Shown here in pieces: positions 50,503 through 59,398 of a stretch of DNA of 64,000 bases (positions are counted from its first letter, which is position 1; each line of letters begins with the position of its first letter). This DNA is from Cytophagales bacterium (GTDB lineage Bacteria > Bacteroidota > Bacteroidia > Cytophagales > Cyclobacteriaceae): assembly GCA_033344775.1 (NCBI GenBank), contig JAWPMT010000001.1:682001-746000 (forward strand). The letters run 5' to 3'. The position numbers were made by a program, and so were the translations under genes. The notes below the pieces were generated by a model. The model had not been told where the DNA came from, did no database searches, and was given only the letters and a program-made list of their open reading frames with translations.

Positions 50503-53500
50503 ATGGAGCAAAAACAAATTGCAATAGTTGGCATTTCACTCAGGTTTCCGGGCGCCAATACGGTAGTCCAATTCTGGCGCAACCTGATGTCTGGTAAGGA
50601 GAGCGTTGAACGATACGATGAAGCCCAATTAAAAGACTTTGGGATTCACCCACGAGGCTATGAAAGTGAGCAATTTGTGAGAGCTTCAGCCCGACTGAAA
50701 GACATTGATCAATTCGATCACAATTTTTTCAACTACTCCCCAAAAGACGCGGCATTGCTTGATCCACAACAGCGGCTGTTACTGGAATGTGGTTATGAAG
50801 CATTGGAAGATGCTGGATTGCCTGTTGGCACTAAAAGTCATGAAGTTGGCGTATTTGCCGGGGCCTATGTCTCTAATTACCTTATTCGAAACCTGGGCCC
50901 GATGGTTTCTGAAAGATCAAAAGCCGAAGACAATGTCCCCTATCTCTACCAGTGTGAGACGGATCACCTGGCCACTAACCTGGCCTACCGTCTGAACCTT
51001 ACGGGACCAAGTATCTCTGTACAATCCTGGTGCACCACTGCTTTTTCGGCGCTGTATTTTGCCAGCCGGGCAATCCAGCATGGCGACTGTAAAACGGCCA
51101 TGGTCGGCGCGGCAAATGTGATCGTTCCTCAGGAAGGATATTTTGCTCCGGAAGGTGGCTTATGGTCCATTACAGGAAAAACCCGATCTTTTGACAAAAG
51201 TGGAGATGGGTGTGTTTCGGGAAGTGGAGTGGCGGTGGTCGTTTTGAAAGAGCTCGAAGAAGCCATCAAGGATCGAAATCAGATTTATGCACTGTTGAAA
51301 GGTGTGACGGTCAACAATGACGGAAAATCCAGTGCCAAACTTGGCTATCACGGAGCTACGGTTGAAGGACAATACCTGGCCATTACTAAAACCTTGTCAC
51401 AATCAGGAGTCGGCACAGAAAAAATCACCTACCTGGAGGCCAACGGACTGGCTACTCCATTAGCTGACCGTATGGAACTCAAGGCTTTATCTAAAGTTTT
51501 TGAAAATACCAATGAACAAAATCAACCGTGGCTGGGGTCCATCAAACCGAACATAGGGCATTTATTAAGTGCTTCCGGAATGGCCGCATTGATCAAGTCT
51601 TGCTTGATTTGTAAGAACCGCAAAATTCCACCACTGATCAATCATGAAAAATTCACCAAAGTGAATCAACGCATGGTGGATCCTAATTTCAACATCAATC
51701 ATGAAGCCATCGATTTATCAACTCGCGTTGACCCGATTATCTGTGGCATGAACAGTTTTGGGATCGGAGGTTCAAATGCCTACGCCATTGTCGAAGAAGC
51801 TCCAGTGTATACCAACGATTCTGTGCAAAAGGCTTCGCCTGTTCAGTTGATCACCTGGTCAGGAAAAACAGAACAAGCGCTGCAACAATTTGAACAAGAC
51901 CTCAACCAATTATGGGAACAAAATCATGAGCTATCAGCCTCGGATTTGAGCTTCAGTTTGAATACTGGAAAGTCGCAACAAGCGTCCCGCCAATCGGCAA
52001 TGATTCAAAGTGGCAATGACAGACAAATCGATAAATCTCCCTTTTCAAAAGCCAGGACGGACAAAACTGAAGCTGTCTGGATCTTCACTGGATATGGAGA
52101 TACCTATGATCTCAAAAAGTTCGTCAACCTTTATCAATATGAGCCAGTCTTCAAGGAAGTCCTTGACCATTTCTTTCAGTATGCGCTGGAAAAGCACGAT
52201 CAGGATTTTCAAACATTCTTCTTTGATGCTAATGTAAAAGACGATCTGGACACTGAGTTCAAAAGCAACATCCTGACCATCATATTGAATTACGCTTATG
52301 GCAGACTGCTACTGCATTGGGGCATCAAACCTTCAAAAATTGTAGGGATCAGTAATGGAGAGTACACAGCAGCTTGCCTGGCTGGTGTTTTTACTTTCGA
52401 AGAAATGATCGATGTAGTGATCCGACAAAGTGATGTCATCGCTACCCTCCCTCCTGGCAAAATGGTGACGGTCATTGCAGAGAAAGCAAGGATCCAGCCG
52501 CTAATTGCACAACATGAACTGGACCATAGTGGCAATTACTTATCCAATGCGCAGGTTGTTGCCGGATCGATTGAAAAGTGTGAAGCATTTTGTGACAGCC
52601 TTAAAGCAGAAGGCATTGACTACCTTCCGGTAGAGGCTTCATTTGCCTTTCACTCAATGGAAGTTGATCCAATCTTGTCAGAAGTCGAGGCGCTGTATCA
52701 GGACATTGATTTTAAAGCACCTGTTATTCCTTTGATTTCTACGGTAACCGGACAGGAAGTGACTGACGAGATCATGCAGCCAGCCTATTGGTCATGTAAG
52801 ATGCGGGCGCCTGTACTTTTTGCAGAGGCAATTTCAAAGGTCGACCCTGAGAAAGCTGTATTTGTGGAATGTGGTCCCGGTGACAAGTATTCACCTGTAT
52901 TGAAGTATCTATTCGATGAATCGGCCATTGACAGTTATCCAGTGATCTCTTCACAATCTGAAGATGCCTATCAAAGCTTACTCATCCTTCTGGGGAACCT
53001 ATGGCAACATGGCATTGACATAGCATGGTCTCAATATCACGCCTTGAAACCGGGAAGGAAAATTGCATTGCCTCACTACCCTTTCGAACGACAAAGCTTC
53101 TGGTTGGATTACTCCAAAGAGGCCTCCGATATACGATCATCACCTGAGCAAATAGCATCATCAGATAAAGAAGCTTTTGAAAACTGGTTTTATTCCCCTT
53201 CGTGGAAGCCACTGATAAATCCAGCTAAAGCTCCTTCAAATACACTTGCAACAACTCAGACCTGGTTGATCTTCACCAATGGAGAAGCCTACACGGAATC
53301 CTTGATCACATCGCTACATCAGCAAGGCCAGACAGTGATTTCTGTGAGTATAGGAGATTCATTTGAAGGTAAAGACAATCATTTAACCGTCAATCCGAAT
53401 GGATTAGAACCGGTCTTTAAGCTGTTAAAGGAAAAAGGAATTGCACCCGACCGTGTCTTATACTTCTGGTGTTTTGGAAACGAAAAGTTTCATTCGAGCC

Positions 53501-56181
53501 GGACACTGGCTTACTCGGCCATCATTGATCTGGTAAATGCGGTCAATCAATTGAAATCTGGTAAATCGTGGAATTTACTGATCGGTACCTCTCAATTGTT
53601 CCGGGTTCACAGAAAAGATATGGTCCTGCATGAAAAGTCACTCCTGCTTGGCCCTGCACGAACAATTCCCAATGAATTTTCGAATGTCAGCTGTCAATTG
53701 ATCGACCTGGATGAAGGGCCACCCTTTGATGAATTAGTAGCGCTCACATCAGCAGCTCATTCACCTGTTTTAGCACAACGGCATGGAACGTTGTTTGAAG
53801 AATATTTAGCTCCGATTCCACATTCAAGTGATACCTCGATTAGCTCATTTGACACATCAGGCACTTATATCCTGACCGGAGGTATGGGTGGATTGGGTCA
53901 TGCAATCAGCACCTATTTATTAGAGCAATACCCGGGCATAGCTTTAGTACTTGTGGGTAGAACTTCGGTAGCATTGATCACTGAAAACGAAAAATATCAG
54001 CAACTACAATCTCTGGCAGCCCAAAAAGGAGGAACACTGGTCTATCATTCGCTTCATCTTGCAGATCAGGCTCAAGTCAATACATGGGCTAGTATGATAA
54101 ATGCTGAGTACCAAAACATTCGAGGCATCCTTCATTTGGCCGGTATACAAGGAGGCGGTATGATCAGCTTTAATGACCGCAAGGGCGAAGAAGCGGCTTT
54201 TGAGGCTAAGGTTGACGGAACAGCATACCTGATTGAAGCCTTCATGAATTACAAATTGGACTTCTTTATGATGTCCTCTTCAAGCACTGCTTTGTTTGGC
54301 TTCTTCGGACTAACGGATTACGCCTCGGCCAATAGCTCCCTGGACCAATTGGCTCAATCGCTTGGCAACGAGCAAACGAAATATGTGTCAATCAATTGGG
54401 ACATGTGGGCAATTGAGGGCATGGGGGCAGGAACCGGACTAGGCGAAGCAATAGAGGCTTTACGTTCAAAGAACAAAACCTTTGCCATTGATACTGATCA
54501 GGGTATAAAAGCGCTCGAGCTAGTCTTACAATGGGACCTACCCCAGGTGGCAGTACTCACTCGAAAACCGGAGGTCATTGCCAATGACAGCAACTTGAAA
54601 CAGGAAAATATCCATGAGGTCACTTCAAAGGAAGAAGGTACAGAATGGACAAACGATGAAAACCTGGAAACCGCTATAGTACGGGTTTGGGAACGAATTT
54701 TCGAAAGGTCCAATCTCTCCACACAAGACAATTTTTTCCAATTAGGTGGTCATTCCCTATCGGGGGTCATGTTCATCAATAAAATGAAAAGCAGGTTCCC
54801 GAGCCTGGAGCTGAGTTTAAATGAGATTTTCGACTATCCGACACCTGAGAAGATCGCCGCATTGATAAGAGAACGAGCACAATCCACCTCACTGGCCAAT
54901 CCGTTGAAAGTTGACCTGTGGGAACTTAATACACTAAAACGCACCAAGGTCTTAACTGCACATTTGACACAAGAAATCAGTCAGCTGCTGCAACGTAATA
55001 TTTCAGAACAGGAGGACATACCATCGGCACAATTAGCCGAGGTTTCGAACCACTTATACTTCCATTTCAAAAAGGAATTAGAACTGCCCCTATATGCTTA
55101 TGAAGTCTCGAAAAGGCCTCAGATCAAACAATTGGCAGCTTATATCGCACATGAATTTGAATTATTCCATGGATTAAAGCCTGTCGTAGCGAGCAATGGT
55201 CACTCAGTGGAAGTGGCAGCAGGGCCAAAAACATGGAAGCCAACCAAAGCCAACCCGATTCCGGGCACCGTCTTTATTTGTTCTGCTCCAAGGGCCGGAT
55301 CTACCCTACTCCGATTGATGCTATCAGGGCACTCGGAACTATTCGCACCACCGGAATTATGGTTGCTTGGTCAGCAAACCATGAAAGCATGGGCCAATAA
55401 AGTTCCGGGACATGTTATTCAGCACGGAGGCGTTGGCGGTATCCTAAAATCATTAGGAGGCATGAAAGAGTCTGATGCCCAGCGTCAGGTTCAAGCCTAC
55501 GTTGATCAAAATGCCAGTTGTTTTGAAGTCTACGAGCATTTACGTGGGCTAGCTGGCAAAAAGATTTTCATTGATAAAACACCGAATTACTACAAAGATC
55601 CCCATGTTTTTGATCGTATGGAGGATGGTTTTTCAGGAGCCAAATACATCCATTTGATCCGTCATCCTTATTCGACCATGGATTCGATCCTTAAGAATCG
55701 CATTTATACACTGTATGAAGCGTACCGAAATCAACCGATCAAAGCGGCGGAACATATTTGGAACTCCCATAACCAGCACATTCGCCATTTCATGGAACAC
55801 ATCGATCCAACCCGATCATTGGACGTACACTTCGAAGAATTGGTAACACAGCCAAAAGAAGTGATGCAGCGCATTTGCAAATTCCTAGGCGTGAAATTTG
55901 AGGAACGGATGATACATCCCTACACAACTGGCAATATGATCGCCGGAGATGGCGATCCCAACATATTGAATCACGAGGATATCGATCCTACGCTGGCCGA
56001 GGTATGGAAAAACATTGATTTTCAGCCTGATTTGAATGCGGCTAGTACGGAATTGGCTAACTACTACCAATATGAATTGATTCCTTCAGCCTCTATAAAC
56101 GAAGAGCAACCTATCAGGAGTAATCTGGTTGCTTCTCTCGATGAAGAAGATCTGGACGATCTATTGAATCAACTGGCTTAG
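50503..56181 (+). CDS. Modular type I PKS: KS*-AT-KR-ACP-(ACP-like)-sulfotransferase
   Basis: 1892 aa. KS (about 1-430): Cys177 in QSWCTTAFSA, but the HGTGT motif reads NGLAT (Asn314 for His); second His353 is kept (NIGHL). AT (about 525-830): active site GISNGE (Ser617; Ile for the usual His) and AFHS (His717). KR (about 1120-1300): TGGMGGLG (1125-1132), Tyr1273 and Asn1277 in DYASAN. ACP: GGHSL with Ser1418. A second carrier-like fold at about 1488-1555 has His1517 where the Ser should be. C-terminal PAPS sulfotransferase (about 1588-1850): SAPRAGSTLLRLML and YIHLIRHPYSTMDS. No thioesterase. A short acidic docking-like tail (SLDEEDLDDLL) ends it. First synthase of the line, 15 bp before the NRPS. 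Confidence 0.92.
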   Translation: MEQKQIAIVGISLRFPGANTVVQFWRNLMSGKESVERYDEAQLKDFGIHPRGYESEQFVRASARLKDIDQFDHNFFNYSPKDAALLDPQQRLLLECGYEALEDAGLPVGTKSHEVGVFAGAYVSNYLIRNLGPMVSERSKAEDNVPYLYQCETDHLATNLAYRLNLTGPSISVQSWCTTAFSALYFASRAIQHGDCKTAMVGAANVIVPQEGYFAPEGGLWSITGKTRSFDKSGDGCVSGSGVAVVVLKELEEAIKDRNQIYALLKGVTVNNDGKSSAKLGYHGATVEGQYLAITKTLSQSGVGTEKITYLEANGLATPLADRMELKALSKVFENTNEQNQPWLGSIKPNIGHLLSASGMAALIKSCLICKNRKIPPLINHEKFTKVNQRMVDPNFNINHEAIDLSTRVDPIICGMNSFGIGGSNAYAIVEEAPVYTNDSVQKASPVQLITWSGKTEQALQQFEQDLNQLWEQNHELSASDLSFSLNTGKSQQASRQSAMIQSGNDRQIDKSPFSKARTDKTEAVWIFTGYGDTYDLKKFVNLYQYEPVFKEVLDHFFQYALEKHDQDFQTFFFDANVKDDLDTEFKSNILTIILNYAYGRLLLHWGIKPSKIVGISNGEYTAACLAGVFTFEEMIDVVIRQSDVIATLPPGKMVTVIAEKARIQPLIAQHELDHSGNYLSNAQVVAGSIEKCEAFCDSLKAEGIDYLPVEASFAFHSMEVDPILSEVEALYQDIDFKAPVIPLISTVTGQEVTDEIMQPAYWSCKMRAPVLFAEAISKVDPEKAVFVECGPGDKYSPVLKYLFDESAIDSYPVISSQSEDAYQSLLILLGNLWQHGIDIAWSQYHALKPGRKIALPHYPFERQSFWLDYSKEASDIRSSPEQIASSDKEAFENWFYSPSWKPLINPAKAPSNTLATTQTWLIFTNGEAYTESLITSLHQQGQTVISVSIGDSFEGKDNHLTVNPNGLEPVFKLLKEKGIAPDRVLYFWCFGNEKFHSSRTLAYSAIIDLVNAVNQLKSGKSWNLLIGTSQLFRVHRKDMVLHEKSLLLGPARTIPNEFSNVSCQLIDLDEGPPFDELVALTSAAHSPVLAQRHGTLFEEYLAPIPHSSDTSISSFDTSGTYILTGGMGGLGHAISTYLLEQYPGIALVLVGRTSVALITENEKYQQLQSLAAQKGGTLVYHSLHLADQAQVNTWASMINAEYQNIRGILHLAGIQGGGMISFNDRKGEEAAFEAKVDGTAYLIEAFMNYKLDFFMMSSSSTALFGFFGLTDYASANSSLDQLAQSLGNEQTKYVSINWDMWAIEGMGAGTGLGEAIEALRSKNKTFAIDTDQGIKALELVLQWDLPQVAVLTRKPEVIANDSNLKQENIHEVTSKEEGTEWTNDENLETAIVRVWERIFERSNLSTQDNFFQLGGHSLSGVMFINKMKSRFPSLELSLNEIFDYPTPEKIAALIRERAQSTSLANPLKVDLWELNTLKRTKVLTAHLTQEISQLLQRNISEQEDIPSAQLAEVSNHLYFHFKKELELPLYAYEVSKRPQIKQLAAYIAHEFELFHGLKPVVASNGHSVEVAAGPKTWKPTKANPIPGTVFICSAPRAGSTLLRLMLSGHSELFAPPELWLLGQQTMKAWANKVPGHVIQHGGVGGILKSLGGMKESDAQRQVQAYVDQNASCFEVYEHLRGLAGKKIFIDKTPNYYKDPHVFDRMEDGFSGAKYIHLIRHPYSTMDSILKNRIYTLYEAYRNQPIKAAEHIWNSHNQHIRHFMEHIDPTRSLDVHFEELVTQPKEVMQRICKFLGVKFEERMIHPYTTGNMIAGDGDPNILNHEDIDPTLAEVWKNIDFQPDLNAASTELANYYQYELIPSASINEEQPIRSNLVASLDEEDLDDLLNQLA

Positions 56182-56196
56182 ACCTAAACTGCTCTT

Positions 56197-59100
56197 ATGC
56201 AAGCAAACCAGACAATTGTAAACAAGCAAGATCAACTGGCTGCCTTGTTCCAAAAAAAGGGATTGGAGATACGGCCCATTAGTCATATCCAGTCCAATAT
56301 TTGGTTTCAAAGCCAACTCAACCCCGACCTGAACATTGCCTACAACCTCCGAAGAGGCTTCCTGATCAAAGGACCTCTGGATGTAGAAAAGTTTCGTTCC
56401 TCTCTGCAACACATGATCATTCAGCACGAGGCATTGAGGACCATTTTCATGGAAGTCGGTGGTTCTCCTGTCAAGCTGGTTCGAGTAGCAGCTCCGACTA
56501 TTGAATTGATCTTAGAGCAAATTCCCGAAGCAGAAGAACTGACCAATTTCTTACAACAAACAGCAGATATTCCCTTCGAGTTAGGCCAGGAAAACCTTTT
56601 CCGGTTCAGAATGTTTCAGTTAGCTAAAGGTCAATATGCCTTTCTGATGGTTGTGCACCACATCATCTGTGATGGGTACGCCATAGATCTGATGTTGAAG
56701 GAAATCAGTCTTGGTTATGAATCATGGACCAGTGAGAACAGCAGAATGGCTCTTCCTGAGCAAAAGGCTCAATCAGCCGCACCCTCTGTAGAATCTCTTC
56801 ACTACTGGAAAGAACGTTTACAACACTTCCCAAAGCTTCATAACCTGCCAACTGACTTTACTCGCCCAGCGTCGCTGAGCTATCTGGGAGAAAAAATTAC
56901 CCGGACATTTGACCAAAAGCTGACAGATCTCATCAATACCTATGTGAGGCAAAACAATACCACCCCTTTCATCGCATTGCTGTCCGTCTGGTCATTGCTC
57001 ATGTCCAAAATGAGTGGCGATAAAAAGTTAGTGATCGGTTTTCCGCTAAGTACACGTGACGAAGACACCACGGACAACATCGATCTATTGGTTGAATCCA
57101 TGCCCCTGGGCATTGAGATCAATGAGCAGCATACCTTTAACGAACATGTAGCCTCCGTAAGACAGCAATTCTTTCAGGCTTATTCGCATCGCAACGTTTC
57201 CTCCTCTGAGCTTTCCGAACAATTGGATCTGGAGCGCAACCTGTCCTATCATCCATTGTATCAACTAGCTTTTACGTTCCTGGAGAATAAGCAGCAACTA
57301 CGGCTTCGTGATACACAAACTAACGAGCTTGCCGTTTCGAAATCCCGGATCAAAATGGACCTGGAATTCCACATTGAACTAGACCCACATAAAAACTATC
57401 AATGCAACGTCCATTATAATATTGGACTGTTCAAATCATCCACCATTGATCAATACATCAATCGGTTTCTGGCACTGGCCGAGACTTGTTTCAGACGTTC
57501 CAATCAACTACAAAGGGAGCTTCCATTGGTAAGTGAAGCGGAAGCCAAAAAATTGAGGCAATTCTCTACTGGAAAGTCACTAGCTACTCCTAATCAGTGT
57601 GTACATCAGGTTTTTGAGCAACACGCGCTGCAATCGCCAGATGACATAGCCTTGATTTATAGGGATCAGGAGATGACCTTCGTCGAACTGAACCGAATGG
57701 CTAACCAGTTGGCGTATTGTCTGCTGGATAAAGCATCGAATGAAACATTCATTGGCCTCTTCCTGGCTCCAGGACTGGAAATGATCGTTGGCATGCTGGG
57801 TGTGATGAAAGCGGGTAAAGCTTATGTACCCATTGACCCTGCCTATCCGGAAAAAAGAATTCAGTTTATCCTGGATGACAGTGGTGTCACCACACTGTTC
57901 ACCAATGTAAATGAAGGCAAGATAAAATCAAGTCAATGCCTGATGCTCGCAGACTGTAGCACTTACCCGGATCACAATCCGAAGCTTGATGGCGCTCCAG
58001 AGGATCTGATCTACATGATCTATACCTCTGGTACAACCGGACTACCTAAAGGCGTACCCATTCCTCATCAGGGAATGATCAACTATACCTGGTCAAAAAT
58101 AGACCGGCATAAAATTGTTCCTAAGGAATCTTCGCTTCAATTGATGAGTCTTTCTTTTGATGCGTTTGGTAGTGAAGCCTTTCCTACCTTGTTGACGGGA
58201 GGTTCACTCGTGCTCATCGATAAACTATCGGACATGAACCTTGCTGATCTTGGAAAGATCATTGCCAAACATCGTATTTCCAGGCTATCGGCGGTACCTT
58301 CTACACTGAAACTTATGCTAGATCACCTGGAATCCTATGACCTTTCTTCGGTGCGTACCATTATTCTTGGAGGTGAGAAACCGGATCAGGAGTTGTTTGA
58401 AAAAATCAAGGGACTGAAGTCAGACATTTCATTATTCAATGAATACGGGCCTACCGAAAATAGCATTGCGAGCACGAGCGGACCACTTGATCCGACAGCC
58501 ACAGCAAACATCGGCGTTCCTGTGGCCAATGGAATAGCGACCCTTCTTGACGATAATGGTCTTTTGGTCCCTACAGGTATTTCTGGGGAGCTCTGCGTCG
58601 GTGGCCCAGGACTAACCTCTGGTTATTTTGGATATCCTGAGCTGACTGAGGCTAAATTCTTCACCAGTTCACTTTTCTCCGGCAAAACACTTTACCGAAC
58701 AGGTGATCGGGCTAGATGGGACGATCAGGGCAATATCCATTTCATCGGAAGAACCGACGATCAGGTAAAAGTCAATGGGGTGCGAATTGAATTGGAGGAG
58801 ATCCGTCAATCGCTACTGGATTTTTCTGAGATCAAGGATTGTGTTGTTGTTCCTCAAAAAGCCACTTTGGTGGCCATCGTACAACCTGAAGCAAGTATTT
58901 CGTCACTGAATATTGAAGCACTCTCGATTTACTTAGGAGAACATTTACCCCACTATATGATCCCCACTTCCTTTCGGAAGATTGATCAATTTCCCGTCAC
59001 TACACACGGAAAAATTGACCTGCAGTACTTGCTCAAACACAGTTTACCTATCACTCCAATCGAGGAAACCATTAAGGGTCCCATCGATCAAGAAATGGTC

Positions 59101-59397
59101 AACATTTTAAAAAATGCATGGAGCAAAATATTAAGCGTGGATCAGGCCCTCATCGATCCGAGCAGCAACTTCTTCGATATGGGAGGGCACTCCTTGTTGC
59201 TTGGCAAGCTGACGTCAGCCATCAACAAAGAAACGGACCTGACCATAGATAAAACGGATTTCTTCAAATACCCTTCCATAAATGCGATGATCCGGGCAAA
59301 AAGCAATAATGGGCAAGTGAAATCAGAAGACGCTGGACCCAGCCGTGCAGAAATCCGAAAAAACCAACGCAATAAACGCCTGAAAAGACAGCAATAA
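56197..59397 (+). CDS. NRPS module C-A-PCP
   Basis: 1066 aa. Condensation domain with HHIICDG (154-160). Adenylation domain with YTSGTTGLPKGV, NEYGPTE, YRTGDRARW and GRTDDQVKVNGVRIELEEI. Carrier with DMGGHSLLLGK. A basic C-terminal tail (EIRKNQRNKRLKRQQ) may dock the next synthase. My manual alignment to GrsA gives a pocket code of about D-A-S-S-I-G-E-I-A-K. The first Asp implies an alpha-amino acid, but the residue cannot be named. It takes a polyketide intermediate from the first PKS and adds one amino acid. One base separates it from the second PKS. Confidence 0.93.
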   Translation: MQANQTIVNKQDQLAALFQKKGLEIRPISHIQSNIWFQSQLNPDLNIAYNLRRGFLIKGPLDVEKFRSSLQHMIIQHEALRTIFMEVGGSPVKLVRVAAPTIELILEQIPEAEELTNFLQQTADIPFELGQENLFRFRMFQLAKGQYAFLMVVHHIICDGYAIDLMLKEISLGYESWTSENSRMALPEQKAQSAAPSVESLHYWKERLQHFPKLHNLPTDFTRPASLSYLGEKITRTFDQKLTDLINTYVRQNNTTPFIALLSVWSLLMSKMSGDKKLVIGFPLSTRDEDTTDNIDLLVESMPLGIEINEQHTFNEHVASVRQQFFQAYSHRNVSSSELSEQLDLERNLSYHPLYQLAFTFLENKQQLRLRDTQTNELAVSKSRIKMDLEFHIELDPHKNYQCNVHYNIGLFKSSTIDQYINRFLALAETCFRRSNQLQRELPLVSEAEAKKLRQFSTGKSLATPNQCVHQVFEQHALQSPDDIALIYRDQEMTFVELNRMANQLAYCLLDKASNETFIGLFLAPGLEMIVGMLGVMKAGKAYVPIDPAYPEKRIQFILDDSGVTTLFTNVNEGKIKSSQCLMLADCSTYPDHNPKLDGAPEDLIYMIYTSGTTGLPKGVPIPHQGMINYTWSKIDRHKIVPKESSLQLMSLSFDAFGSEAFPTLLTGGSLVLIDKLSDMNLADLGKIIAKHRISRLSAVPSTLKLMLDHLESYDLSSVRTIILGGEKPDQELFEKIKGLKSDISLFNEYGPTENSIASTSGPLDPTATANIGVPVANGIATLLDDNGLLVPTGISGELCVGGPGLTSGYFGYPELTEAKFFTSSLFSGKTLYRTGDRARWDDQGNIHFIGRTDDQVKVNGVRIELEEIRQSLLDFSEIKDCVVVPQKATLVAIVQPEASISSLNIEALSIYLGEHLPHYMIPTSFRKIDQFPVTTHGKIDLQYLLKHSLPITPIEETIKGPIDQEMVNILKNAWSKILSVDQALIDPSSNFFDMGGHSLLLGKLTSAINKETDLTIDKTDFFKYPSINAMIRAKSNNGQVKSEDAGPSRAEIRKNQRNKRLKRQQ

Positions 59398-59398
59398 G

